Origin: Turnera subulata
Taxonomy: Eukaryota; Streptophyta; Magnoliopsida; Malpighiales; Passifloraceae
Length of the DNA stretch: 64,000 nt
Reading direction: 5' to 3'
NCBI GenBank assembly: GCA_028386065.3
Contig: JAKUCV010007374.1
Coordinates: 1-64,000 of the forward strand
Shown here: piece by piece, positions 36,131 to 46,140 of the stretch
Position numbering within the stretch: position 1 is the stretch's first letter
Layout: each line of letters starts with the position of its first letter
Program-made: the position numbers and the translations under genes
The notes under the pieces: generated by a model
Seen by the model: the letters and a program-made list of their open reading frames with translations, nothing else
The model's database searches: none
What the model was told of the DNA's origin: nothing

Positions 36131-36173
36131 TTGCGCAGCAAAGCGTATAGAGTTTTTAACAGACGAACCTTAA

Positions 36174-37814
36174 GTGTTGAGGAGTCCCCTTGACATGGTA
36201 ATAGGTGATATCAACCGCGGTGTAAGTACTCGAAATTCTCTTAGAGACACAATAGCACACATTGCTTTTGTATCACAAATAGAGCCTTCAACCATTTCTG
36301 AAGCAATTAATGATGAACATTGGACCTTGGCTATGCAAGAAGAGCTAAATCAATTCAAACGTAATGATGTTTGGGAATCAGTTCCAAGGCCCATTGATCA
36401 CACAATAATTGGCACGAAATGGGTGTTTAGAAACAAACTAGATGAAAATGGCATAATAACTAGAAACAAAGCTAGGTTAGTAGCAAAAGGTTACAATCAA
36501 GAAGAAGGAATTGATTTTGAAGAAACATATGCACCTGTTGCACGTCTAGAAGCCATTCGTCTCTTGCTTGCATTTGCATCCTCAATGAATTTCAAACTTT
36601 ATCAAATGGATGTCAAAAGTGCATTTCTCAATGGCTTCATCCAAGAGGAAGTATATGTTGCTCAACCTCCTGGCTTTGAAGATCATATCTTTCCCGATCA
36701 TGTTTTCAAACTCAAGAAAGCACTCTACGGTCTCAAACAAGCTCCAAGAGCTTGGTATGAATATTTGAGTAAATTTCTTTTGGATAATGGATTCAATAGA
36801 GGTAAGGTTGACACCACCTTATTCATTAAGAACAAACATCATAACATTCTTTTGGTTCAAATTTATGTAGATGATATTATTTTTGGTGCCACTAATGAGT
36901 CTTTGTGCAAAGAATTCTCTAACATGATGACCAGTGAGTTTGAGATGTCCATGATGGGTGAGTTGACATTCTTCCTCGGTTTACAAGTCAATCAAATGAA
37001 GGAAGGAACATTCATCTCCCAATCCAAGTATTGCAAGGAGTTGCTCAAACGCTTTGAAATGGACAACTCCAAGCAAATGGCCACACCAATGAGCACTTCC
37101 ATACATTTAGACAAAGATGAGAAAGGTATTGAAGTTGACATTAAGAAATATCGAGGTATGATCGGATCACTTCTTTACCTTACGGCAAGTAGGCCGGATA
37201 TCATGTTTAGTGTTTGCTTATGTGCAAGGTTTCAATCTTGTCCTAAAGAGTCTCATCTTAAGGCTATAAAACGAATAATGAAATACCTTGTAGGCACAAT
37301 AAATGTTGGCTTATGGTATCCAAAAGGCACTACACATCATCTTGTAGGTTATTCCGACTCTGATTTTGCAGGCTGCAAATTAGACCGAAAAATCACTAGT
37401 GGAACATGTCATTTGCTAGGTAGCTTCTTAGTCTCATGGTTTAGCAAGAAACAAGCTAGTGTTGCATTGTCTACCACCGAAGCGGAATACATTGCCGCTG
37501 GAAGTTGTTGTGCACAATTTCTTTGGATGAAACAACAACTAAAAGATTATGGTCTAAGCCTTAGTCACGTGCCTCTTAAATGTGATAGCACAAGTGCCAT
37601 AAGCTTGACGAAGAAACTTGTTCTTCATTCTAGAACAAAACATATAGATATTAGGCATCACTTCATTAGGGACCATGTATGTAAAGGAGATGTAAGTATT
37701 GAATTTGTTGAAACAAAATCTCAACTAGCTGACATCTTAACAAAACCCTTAGACAAAGAGTCATTCTTTCGAATTCGAACTGAACTTGGCATACTTGACT
37801 CTACCTTAATGTAA
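36174..37814 (+). CDS. pol: Reverse transcriptase and RNase H part of pol
   Basis: 546 open residues. Reverse transcriptase: [42 protein letters not shown] (from about residue 144), [13 protein letters not shown] and the catalytic YVDD at about 231-234. RNase [11 protein letters not shown] at about 392, [10 protein letters not shown] and [11 protein letters not shown], ending in [10 protein letters not shown]. All Copia RT landmarks are present, so this domain could be enzymatically intact, but there is no start codon context for it here because the upstream linker is deleted and the frame is shifted. The frame ends at 37,812. Confidence 0.92.
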   Translation: MLRSPLDMVIGDINRGVSTRNSLRDTIAHIAFVSQIEPSTISEAINDEHWTLAMQEELNQFKRNDVWESVPRPIDHTIIGTKWVFRNKLDENGIITRNKARLVAKGYNQEEGIDFEETYAPVARLEAIRLLLAFASSMNFKLYQMDVKSAFLNGFIQEEVYVAQPPGFEDHIFPDHVFKLKKALYGLKQAPRAWYEYLSKFLLDNGFNRGKVDTTLFIKNKHHNILLVQIYVDDIIFGATNESLCKEFSNMMTSEFEMSMMGELTFFLGLQVNQMKEGTFISQSKYCKELLKRFEMDNSKQMATPMSTSIHLDKDEKGIEVDIKKYRGMIGSLLYLTASRPDIMFSVCLCARFQSCPKESHLKAIKRIMKYLVGTINVGLWYPKGTTHHLVGYSDSDFAGCKLDRKITSGTCHLLGSFLVSWFSKKQASVALSTTEAEYIAAGSCCAQFLWMKQQLKDYGLSLSHVPLKCDSTSAISLTKKLVLHSRTKHIDIRHHFIRDHVCKGDVSIEFVETKSQLADILTKPLDKESFFRIRTELGILDSTLM

Positions 37815-37850
37815 TCTATGCATTATTTATATTTTTTTAACATTACTGAC

Positions 37851-37965
37851 TTGAGCGTCGGAGGCTCCCCTAATTTTCTTTTGCAGATGCTCCCCTTACA
37901 AAAAGCAACAAGCTAGAGGGAATCATAATATGGAACATCGATGTTGTTTAGTAAACATCGATGTT
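37851..37965 (+). repeat. Post-pol segment, copy 1, with one palindrome pair
   Basis: Similar to 39,491-39,616: ggaggctcccctaa / cgaggctcgtctaa, ttttgcag followed by gctcccctt / acccctcac, a purine block with aggg, then a palindrome pair (37,934 and 37,954; 39,584 and 39,605). The purine run is PPT-like. Confidence 0.65.
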
Positions 37966-38230
37966 GTCATCTTTTGGTCCGATTTTGCACTTATCACTCA
38001 ATCTTGCATGCTCATGACTAAATGGTTCAGGAAGAATATTCAGTTTTCTTTTCATTCATGTTAAGCATGTAGATAGTGCACAACTGATCAAATTGAAACA
38101 CCAGCTTGTTTGATGAACACTCACATGGAAGAATTTTATGTCATACAAATGCTGAAAACATAAAAACTTTTATTGATTATAAAGATTAAGTAGAGCCACT
38201 GGAACTTAAAACACACATATCACAATTATC

Positions 38231-38925
38231 ATAATCTAGCTCCTAACGATTTGGTACAGCAGTTACAGAGAAGCTATTGGGGTCACTGACTACATTAACC
38301 CTCACACTATCGCTCCATGCAAACCACATTCCACCAGTGTTATTCTGGCTAGGGATTTCAAACCGGTTCACTGATGGAAAACGGAGAGGGATGACCCCGT
38401 GGTTTTCGCCCGGTTGCCATAATGTCTCGGTGAGCAGTACCATGTTCGGCTTGTACTGGTTCTTCAAGTCTCTCAACATTCTTGCAAAGTCTTCAGAGCG
38501 CTCGTGATTCCTCTGCAATTCCACACTAGCAGGCGAACCTTTGGCCACGTCGGTGGTAAGCCAGGGGACTGTGCAGCACTCTGAGCAGTCATTGATAGAC
38601 GGTAATAACTTCCTTGCTCTAAGGTTTGATGGGTAGACTCCAGTTGAAAACTTTCAAGCCTTTTAGATATGAAGAACATGGTGGCATTGGCGGTACCATA
38701 GAAGGAAGCTCTAAGAGGGCTTTGACTCTCAAGAAATACAGTTTCTTCAATGGGTGTAACAAAAAACCTAGAGGAGTAGAGCTCATCAACAAATACTAAG
38801 CGAGGCATCCTACCTAGTTCAACAGGCAGCTCCTCAGGCAGTTCACTTACAATACTATAGGGTAATCGGTTTCTCCTACCTACAGCTGCACCCTCAACAA
38901 AAAATACAGTGGAAGGGGAAGACAT
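38231..38925 (-). pseudogene. Antisense ORF with LINE-type endonuclease similarity
   Basis: Two overlapping minus-strand frames, 38,473-38,925 (150 residues, starting MSSPSTVFFVEGAAVGRR) and 38,243-38,548, together read as one protein with a frameshift near 38,500. The first 125 residues are not recognised. The rest reads VRLLVWNCRGITSA, then DLKNQYKPNMVLLTETL, then GGMWFAWSDSVRVNVV, the pattern of the N-terminal third of plant LINE-type endonuclease domains (usually WNCRG … KPDILFLxET … GGLAL.W). The catalytic C-terminal parts of such nucleases are absent. A minus-strand TATA box stands at 39,011-39,018. Antisense ORFs after pol are known from other plant LTR elements; an endonuclease-like one may be captured. 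The 38,000-38,240 stretch is non-coding. Confidence 0.6.
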
Positions 38926-39010
38926 TTTTGCTTTTGATTTTTTTTTTAAACTCTCTTTCAGAAATTGGCTTATAAATTTTTCTATGTTTAATGAGCTCTA
39001 TCGTATGCCT

Positions 39011-39018
39011 ATTTATAG
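39011..39018 (-). promoter_or_regulatory. TATA box ahead of the antisense ORF
   Basis: CTATAAAT on the minus strand, 86 bases before the ATG at 38,925. Confidence 0.5.
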
Positions 39019-39490
39019 AAACACCAATTGCGTTGCTTCTTCACTCAGAAGGTGACCCCTACCAATTTCTAAAGTGTCCAGAAGTGTTCAGGAGGTGACC
39101 CCTACCTCTCTTTGGAGTGTCATGAACAACGTTCAGAAGAAGGCCCCCTCCGAAATGCTTCGATTTTCAAAAATCTCTTTTTGAACAACTTGCCAATTCA
39201 TTTATTACTAACATCCAATTTTTCTGATAATCAAGCATCTGCTTTGTTGAAAATCCTTGCCTAACTTGCATTATTGATTCATCACGGGATTTACTGTCTG
39301 ATTAGTTGGGCATCAGTGGCAACCCAAGTCCAACTGACAAGACATTTTCTCGAGCCCGGTATACTTACGACAAGGGATACCTCCTCATTCCGGGACGATA
39401 GAAAATAATTCTTAGAGGCAGAGCCATCTTACTACCCTTAAAAATGTCACACATGTTTCATCTTACTAAAGCTCGTGTATTATCTTTGCT

Positions 39491-39616
39491 AACTAGAGCA
39501 CCCGAGGCTCGTCTAACTATGTTTTGCAGGTACCCCTCACTAAGGCCAAAAGACAGGGGGAACAAAAATCTGGTGGAACCAAAAACATCGATGTTTATAC
39601 CATAAACATCGATGTT
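39491..39616 (+). repeat. Post-pol segment, copy 2
   Basis: Direct-repeat partner of 37,851-37,965, about 1.64 kb downstream, on the other side of the antisense ORF. Sequence from 39,020 to 39,490 shows no other feature. Confidence 0.6.
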
Positions 39617-40068
39617 TGATCCATTCGGATTGCAGCAGAATTGGACCAGTCGCCAGAAAACATCGATGTTTAAAGTCCAACATCGATGTTTAATCAAGAG
39701 AACCCATCCAGTTTTGTCCAGAGAATAATTTAGACATCAATCAAATGCAATGACATCGATGTTGCGTATCACAACATCGATGTTCAGGTAAGTCTTCAAA
39801 ACTTTCGCTGCAACATCGATGTTCAGTCATCCAACATCGATGTTTGCACCATCTCATTTAATTTGTCTAAATTTCCGAAGGTCCAAAACATCGATGTGTT
39901 GAGGAACAACATCGATGTTTGAACTGTTGCAGTTTCAAAAATATAGCCGTTACGCTATGCGGGTTTATCGGCCGACCGTTGAAAACATCGATGTTATTTG
40001 CAGAACATAGATGTTTCGTTGCCTGAGCATCAGCAAACATCGATGTTTCATAGGCCAACATCGATGTT
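39584..40068. repeat. AACATCGATGTT paired-palindrome array, internal copy
   Basis: Seven pairs start at 39,584, 39,659, 39,752, 39,812, 39,887, 39,984 and 40,036. Members of a pair are again 20-21 bp apart. Eleven of fourteen are perfect. Spacing between pairs varies (52-97 bp). The array ends 79 bases before the TATA box of the accessory gene. Confidence 0.95.
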
Positions 40069-40146
40069 TAACAGATACTTTTCAAAAAAAAAATAGTCGT
40101 TGGAGCATTGCAACGGCTACCCAACGGCTACTTTTCTGAGACTTAC

Positions 40147-40154
40147 TATATAAA
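40147..40154 (+). promoter_or_regulatory. TATA box ahead of the sense accessory ORF
   Basis: TATATAAA, 114 bases before the ATG at 40,268. Confidence 0.6.
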
Positions 40155-40267
40155 CCATGCTTCTCTTTATACTCCTCACTCTGTACACTTCTGAAAAATC
40201 AATACCATCTCCATTCATCCCTTTACAAACACAAACACCAAATTTCCTTTCATTTCTTCCTTCTATA

Positions 40268-41482
40268 ATGGCTGGTGACAAACGTCGTTCTAAGGGCAAA
40301 CAAGTTGCTCATGACCATCAAACCAAGAAAAAGGGTGGATCCTCAAGTGCTCCTCATAAATACTCTATGCCCAATTCAGAAATTTGGTTTAGTTCCAAAG
40401 ATGAGTTTACACACTACAAATCCTTCTACGCAACTCGCGCCATCGCTTCTCCTCGGTATCTTCCAGAAGATTACCCACAGAAGAAGCAATTTGCTAACCT
40501 AGAACGTCACTTACGGGAATCCCATCTCTGGAACTTTGTGACGCGGAAGCAATACCATTTCAATCCGGACTTCATCCGCGCCTTCTACACAACCCTTCAT
40601 CGTGATGGTGATGTCCTCTCTGCCAGAATCAATGGGAGACGCTTTCAGGTGACATTGGAGCAGTTCGGACAGCTTGCAGGCCTACCTGTCCAAGGCGATG
40701 ACATCGTCACTTATGGAGGTGATCATTTCCATACTCTCCATGAAACCTAGCTGTTGTCTGATCTCGGTTTCACTGAAGTGCGCCGTAATCACTCCAATCA
40801 GCCAACCATTCACTCAATCAACCCGGAGTACAAAGTGCTCTTCTATTTACTTACTCGGGTGATCAAATCTCGGGCCGGTAATCACACCAACTTCACAATT
40901 GAGGACGAAAAAGTCTTGCGCGCCATTATTCACGGAGCTCCGATCAACTGGGCACGATTTGTGCTCATGCACATGGCCGAGCACACTTCCAACGACCATC
41001 CCCTTCCATATGCCTTTTTGGTTGTGGATATTTGTTTGAGTGCAGGACTGACTCCCTTTGAAGGAACTCAAACTACTCACTCCAAACTTTGGGGAATTAA
41101 CGATGCCAGTTTTCACAAGCGTCCATCCGAGGAAGCCCCGCGGCCTGCACGAGCAGCAGATCCTCAACTACTAGCTCTTCCAGCACCCACTCCTCCAGCT
41201 CCTGCCGCTACACTTGACTCCATCGCCGCCACTCTCCGTAGCTTAGGACGGTCCATTGACAGAATCGACTTGGAGGTACAACGGCAAGGACATGATCTGC
41301 GTGCCTATTTTGCCCATGTCAACTATGATCCTCCACCATCTCACACAACCTTCCAAGGTTTCAACTTTGAAGGTGATGATGATGATGATGATGATGAAGA
41401 TTATGCCCCAATTGAAGTAGAGGAGGAAGATGATGAGGAAGAGGCTGCCGATGATGAGGATGAGGACGATGATGGGAACTAG
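40268..41482 (+). pseudogene. Accessory (plant transposon protein-like) ORF with one in-frame TAG
   Basis: Start chosen at 40,268 (MAGDKRRSKGKQVAH); the earlier in-frame ATG at 40,157 is only a few bases past the TATA box and is unlikely to be in the mRNA. 160 codons run to a TAG at 40,748-40,750, after which the same frame stays open to 41,480, about 404 residues in all. A basic N-terminus is followed by HLRESHLWNFVTRKQYHFNP, FIRAFYTTLH, the RINGRRFQVTLEQFGQLAGL motif, and after the stop HGAPINWARFVLMHM. These match the style of the 'putative plant transposon protein' domain found after pol in many plant LTR elements. The tail is a run of aspartate and glutamate (41,373-41,479). SIRE elements carry an extra ORF here that has been called env-like; I see no membrane segment. 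Stop read-through is possible but the context (TAG CTG) is not the well-known leaky one. Confidence 0.75.
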
Positions 41483-41749
41483 GACCATTATTCTTAATTT
41501 TTAATTTATGTTTATGTTTTATGCTTTGTTTTTCAATTCAATCAACCATTGCCTTTGCCATTTCTTTTTGCTAATGACAAAAGGAGGAAGCAATCACAGA
41601 AAAGTATATGCATGAACTTAATCATAAGTCATACTTTAAGGGGGAAGAATAAATCATAATCAAGTTAGGGGGAATTCATCCCACTTTGAAATCTATACAA
41701 CTTGGCATATACTAACTCTTGGCATATACTTTCATTGTTTGTCATTATC

Positions 41750-41763
41750 AAAAAGGGGGAAAT
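41750..41763 (+). promoter_or_regulatory. Polypurine tract of the SIRE-like element
   Basis: The run AAAAAGGGGGAAA directly precedes the 3' LTR, as in SIRE elements. The 41,483-41,749 stretch is untranslated and shows a second agggggaag run near 41,640. Confidence 0.8.
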
Positions 41764-43379
41764 TGTTGGAACTAATGCCTCCTTACTTCTTATAGGTTTT
41801 GATATTGACAAACTATTCAGGAAGCAAAAAGAAATGAATTGAAATGAAGGCAAATCAATCCTCAAGCAAAAGAAACCATCAAGAACAAAGTGAATGAGCA
41901 CAAGATTGAAGAGCCAAGAAAGAAGAGTTAGATTCATAAATTGTACAAGGTATAACACTCAACTCTTCTAGGACATTGGCTCAAAGTAAAATAAAATTTG
42001 CTCATGCATCACATAAACATATTTCAAACATCAAAGTATTTTTTGAATCAATAACATCGATGTTATGTTTTAAAACATCGATGTTCTGCCTTCCGACAAA
42101 TTTCCAAAACAGGCAGTACGCAAATAACATCGATGTTGGCATCCTAAACATCGATGTTCTAGTGACCGTTGCTTTTAAAATTAGTCATAACATCGATGTT
42201 TCCGTTTGTAACATCGATGTTCCGTATTGGTCAGTTTTAATTTGTTTTTGTCGAGCCAAAATAACATCGATGTTTCTTTCTAAACATCGATGTTCCTGCC
42301 TTCAATGAATTTTCCAAAAATTGGCAGTAGGCAAATAACATCGATGTTGGATTCCCAAACATCGATGTTCTCATGACTGTTGCATTTGAAAATATCCTTT
42401 ACATAAGCAAAACATCGAAGTTGGATTTCATAACATCGATGTTCTTCAATGGTCAGCTTTAATCGTTTTTCACAAAAGCAAAATAACATCGATGTTGTGA
42501 ATTAAACATCGATGTTCTTCAAGAATCAGTTTTCATCTCATTTTCACAGAAGCAAAATAACATCGATGTTGGGTTATAAAACATCGATGTTCCTCACATG
42601 ATGATTTAATGGGTTTTACACAGAATTAAAACAACATCGATGTTGGGTTTGAGAACATCGATGTTTTAGTTACCGTTAGTCCAAAAATTCAAATTTACTG
42701 GACAAAACATCGATGTTGAGCCTTTAAACATCGATGTTATGGCCGTTATTGCTGACAACTTTTAACACCCACTATGTTTTGTTTAAAGCTTTTTCTTGGG
42801 TGGATTTCAAACGGCTTCATAATTTTTTTCAGAGCTACAAATTAAGCATTTTCAGCTCTGATTCAAAATTAATCAACTCTTAATATTGAAGCATTCAATT
42901 CATACATCAAAATCAATTTTTATTGAGCCAATATCCTATTGAGGATTTGAAAGTTGCCTTTTTTAGCTTAAAATCTGTAACTCATATCTACTCTTGTGAG
43001 AGCTTTTGTTTGAGTGATTGTATTGCTATACACCTTAAGGGAGGTTAGTTCCCTTGTTGAGATTCATAGGAAGAGGGTATATCTTCTTGTGTGAGAAGTC
43101 TTGAAGTGAGGTATCTTCAAGCAAGAGATTAGAGTTTCTTGTGATTAGAACTCTAGGTTTGTAACGGTTTGTTAAGCACCCGTAAGCTTAACATAGATAG
43201 TGGAATCTTCAAGAGAGTCTCTTGAAGGACTGAATTAGCCACACAAGTAGTGTGTGTGTGAACCAGGATAAATTGTTTATGTCCTTCAATCTTTAATTCC
43301 GCATTTATTTCCTGCTTATTTCGTTTTAATCCGATAAACGCTATTCACCCCCCTCTAGCGTAGGGCTACTGTTCTAACA
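41764..43379 (+). repeat. 3' LTR of the SIRE-like element, 1616 bp
   Basis: Matches the 5' LTR over its full length. Ends GTTCTAACA followed by the TSD. Confidence 0.95.
42053..42738. repeat. AACATCGATGTT paired-palindrome array, 3' LTR copy
   Basis: Ten pairs start at 42,053, 42,126, 42,189, 42,263, 42,337, 42,411, 42,485, 42,559, 42,633 and 42,706. Nineteen of twenty copies are perfect; the exception is AACATCGAAGTT at 42,411, shared with the 5' LTR. Confidence 0.95.
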
Positions 43380-45217
43380 AAATCTTCTTCTGCATCTTCA
43401 AAGAGCTTCATTTCTCTTGTTAACTTGCTTCTTAAATCTTCATTCCCAAGGCTATATTTCTCAATCATATCAAATACACCAAAAATAGTGCGTTGATGAA
43501 ATGATACATCAGAACAATATTGATAGCGAGAATTAAACCAATATCCAGCTTGTAGATTTATGAACAATTGAGTATCCAGTCTTCTATCAATAATCTGTAG
43601 ATAGGGGTCAACTTTGTTCTTCCTCTTCTGAATTTTTTTAAAAAATTCTTGCCTTGCTTCGTAAATGGCTTCATACAAAAATCCCATTGCTAGCCTATTA
43701 TCGCCATCTACAATTCTCAAAACATGAACTAAAGGCTCCGTCAAATGCACAATTGTAGCACATTCTTTCCAAAACATGGAGTTTAAAACCAAATCAACAA
43801 ATTTTTTTCCCTTGTTGTCCTTTGCATAAGCAGAGACCATCCACTCTCTTGATGTCACCATAGCTCTCAAGGCATCCTTCGGTAATAAAATACCTTGCAA
43901 AGATATAAAGTTCGTCGCAAATCTAGTGGGTGCGGGATGAAGAATCTCCCTTCCATTAGTAAACTTTCTCATCAATTGCAAGGGATAATAGTGATTATAT
44001 ATATACTTTATGATTTTTGAAGCATGAATCACAATATCACTTACTTCATCCAATTTGCCGATATCTTGAAGCATTAGGTTTATGCAATGGGATGCACAGG
44101 GAGAGCAAAATAGTGTTCGAAATTCTTGTTCCAACATCCGCCCAATAGCAACGTAACTTGCAGCATTTTCTGTCCACATGCACCAGATTTTTTGCATCGA
44201 CAAGCGAAGCAATTTTCCGAAATAGCTGGTGCGACATCTCAGTTGTCTTTAAAACATTTGAAGCATCTATAGATTTTAAAAATACAATCCCTCTTGGAAA
44301 ATATACAAGGAAATTGATAAAGGTCCTCCAAGCTTGATCTGTCCATCCATCAGCCATTATTGTGCAACCAGTTTCTACCTAAGTTCTGCGATTAACTTCC
44401 TCCAAATTCTTCGTTAGAAAATATCCAGGATGCTCATGAAAGCCTAAACCTTTATAACCTGGCCCTAAAGTACTTATAGCATCTATTGCAAGTTGATAAA
44501 ATTTTTGATTGACAGCATTAAATGGTATGAAAGTATCAATCATCCATTTAGATATAGCAATACTGCACCTTCCTTTAGCTTCCTTGTTTTGGAGTACACT
44601 TTGCAATGTTGGTTGAGCTCCTAAAATTGTTCTTGGCGCAATGACTTAATTTTCCCACCCTCATTTGTTGTCCCAATTTTCACTCCTTTGTCAAAATTTT
44701 TTGCAGCTTCTTAAGCAAAAAAAGCTTTTGCTCTTCCTTTGTTACTATGATGAGGCATTGGTTCCGTTATATTTTCTTCTTGTCGTGGATTATTTTGCTG
44801 TTGTGGAGCTTCATCTTGCATTGTCATATACATTTCCTCTTCCTATACTCTTTGCCATTGATAATATGGATTTTGTTCTTAAAAAATCTCTTGTGTCTTT
44901 CTCTTGTTTGAAGCATAACCCTCAAGAACTTGTTTCATTTGATGAGTTATCTCATCCGACACCATTGTATAAGGCTTTGCATTTCCCTTTATTCTAACAA
45001 TAAGCCTTTTAAATCAGTTGATGCCACCACCAGCAAAAACCTTGGAACAATACAAGCATCTTATCATCTTTCTATTACTTTTCCAAACAAACTCATCGAT
45101 TTCTTTGCAATGTGCCCATGCTGGATCAACTTTTCCTCTTGTGCTTGAGGTTTGCGAGGGACATTCAGATGAAGGATGAGAATTAGAAGCACCCATTGAA
45201 GGAGTACTAGTTGACAT
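43380..45217 (-). pseudogene. hAT transposase, N-terminal and central part
   Basis: From right to left: a BED zinc finger at 45,014-45,217 (AWAHCKEIDEF … RCLYCSKVFAGGGIN, with an initial MSTSTPSMG); the DUF659-type region at 44,046-44,606 (GRCSIAISKWMIDTFIPFNA; LGPGYKGLGFHEHPG; MADGWTDQAWRTFINFLVYF); and the central catalytic region at 43,380-44,212 (SPCASHCINLMLQDIGKL; then NSMFWKECATIVHLTEPLVHVLR … GFLYEAIYEA). It is broken into at least four frames. The last residues before the Copia insertion (EDAEEDF) join directly to FGRSGAI at 31,476. The hAT transposase cuts and pastes its element; this copy cannot make a full protein. Confidence 0.85.
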
Positions 45218-46140
45218 GAGTTTAAAACTTTAACCAATAAAGAAACAAATAAATGGTTGAGGTTAGCTGTAAATCTTTAACTAGTAAACTTGCAGGAGAC
45301 AAGCAATTCAAGCAAAATCAATTGATTAAGTTCACAAAAAAAAACAGGAAAATAAAATTTGCCAATGCCTATTGTCCTATGTTCTCTGTTTTTGGTTAAT
45401 GTACTATATATATATGAAAAAGCTTATTTGGTTGACAAGAGAGGGGAACACAGAATAATATAGGCTCAACTTATTTCAGTAATTCATTCAAGCGTGCTCA
45501 CAATTATCATAAGTGTTTTGAATATGGGAGAATAATAAATGTAGAAGGAACATAAATTGATGGAGTTATTCATTCAAACAAAAAGATAAAACTAATTAAA
45601 CATGATAGTAGCATGAGCAAGCAAATTTGCGATGGATGCACAAGTGAACATGGTCTATTTAGAATAGAAAAAAGCAAAAAAGACTCACAGTTCACCTAGA
45701 AATTGAAAATTGATGGAGAGAACATAGTCTTTGGTGCTCTACTTGCTTGGAAAAGCTGCATAAATGGTGGCTTGGAATTGATTAAGTAGGAGAGGGAGAA
45801 TGAAATAGATTTGGGAATCTAGGGTTTTTTATTCAACCTGCAAGCACCCAATGAGTGGTTAATGAGATTATGAGAGAGGGTGTGTGAGTTTTGCATTTTT
45901 GCTTTTGCCAAAACGTGTGGTTTGGAAAAAAATTCGGGAAAAAATAATGTTTTTGTGTACGGCGCAACGAACCGTCCGATTCTCGGTTTTTTAACAGTTT
46001 TGACGGGTCACCAAAAAACCGGGTTGTTCATTCGAGTATTTCCGGTTCACCTTCTTGCCTTGTCCAATCACTTTAAAAATACGTCTTACCCCTCGAATCA
46101 CAGTCGGACCGGCCAGTCTGGTCCGGTTCTGATAAAACTA
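45218..46140. other. Subterminal region and right end of the hAT element
   Basis: No coding sequence. From 45,900 the sequence is rich in accgg/ccggt motifs (45,960-46,140) that mirror the left subterminal region at 27,753-27,870, typical transposase-binding territory of hAT elements. Confidence 0.55.

Larger units (their letters stand above)
31477..43379 (+). mobile_element. Complete SIRE-like Copia retrotransposon, 11,903 bp, TSD AAATC
   Basis: The element runs TGTTGGAAC … GTTCTAACA. The TSD AAATC is exact at 31,472-31,476 and 43,380-43,384. It contains, in order, 5' LTR, PBS, gag, protease/integrase, reverse transcriptase/RNase H, an antisense ORF, a palindrome array, a sense accessory ORF, PPT and 3' LTR. 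The gag start (MASSSNYAGLFEGQSTTRPP), two zinc knuckles, a long region after pol and a PPT of AAAAAGGGGGA type are those of the SIRE/Maximus clade. By eye the LTRs differ at roughly 45 of 1616 positions (about 97% identical), so the insertion is fairly recent. Pol carries stops, a deletion and a frameshift, so this copy cannot move unaided. Confidence 0.95.
27753..46140 (-). mobile_element. hAT transposon, about 4 kb, split by two retrotransposon insertions
   Basis: The left end CAGTGTTATCAGAACTGGAC and the reverse complement of the right end TAGTTTTATCAGAACCGGAC are terminal inverted repeats with subterminal accgg-rich motifs on both sides. The flanking octamers are ataaatat (27,745-27,752) and ataattac (46,141-46,148), six of eight identical, compatible with a decayed 8-bp TSD. 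Removing the solo LTR and the Copia element plus their TSD copies leaves about 4.0 kb, the usual size of an autonomous plant hAT. The transposase gene reads on the minus strand through 45,217 to about 28,180. Confidence 0.8.

Noticed and set aside
40157..40267. Upstream in-frame ATG as start of the accessory ORF
   Set aside because: It begins three bases after the TATA box, so it would lie before any normal transcription start.
31766..42738. Regularly spaced palindromic repeats that superficially recall a CRISPR array
   Set aside because: The repeats are 12 bp, paired, located in LTRs and next to an internal promoter of a plant retrotransposon, the intervening sequences are collinear between LTRs, and there is no cas gene.
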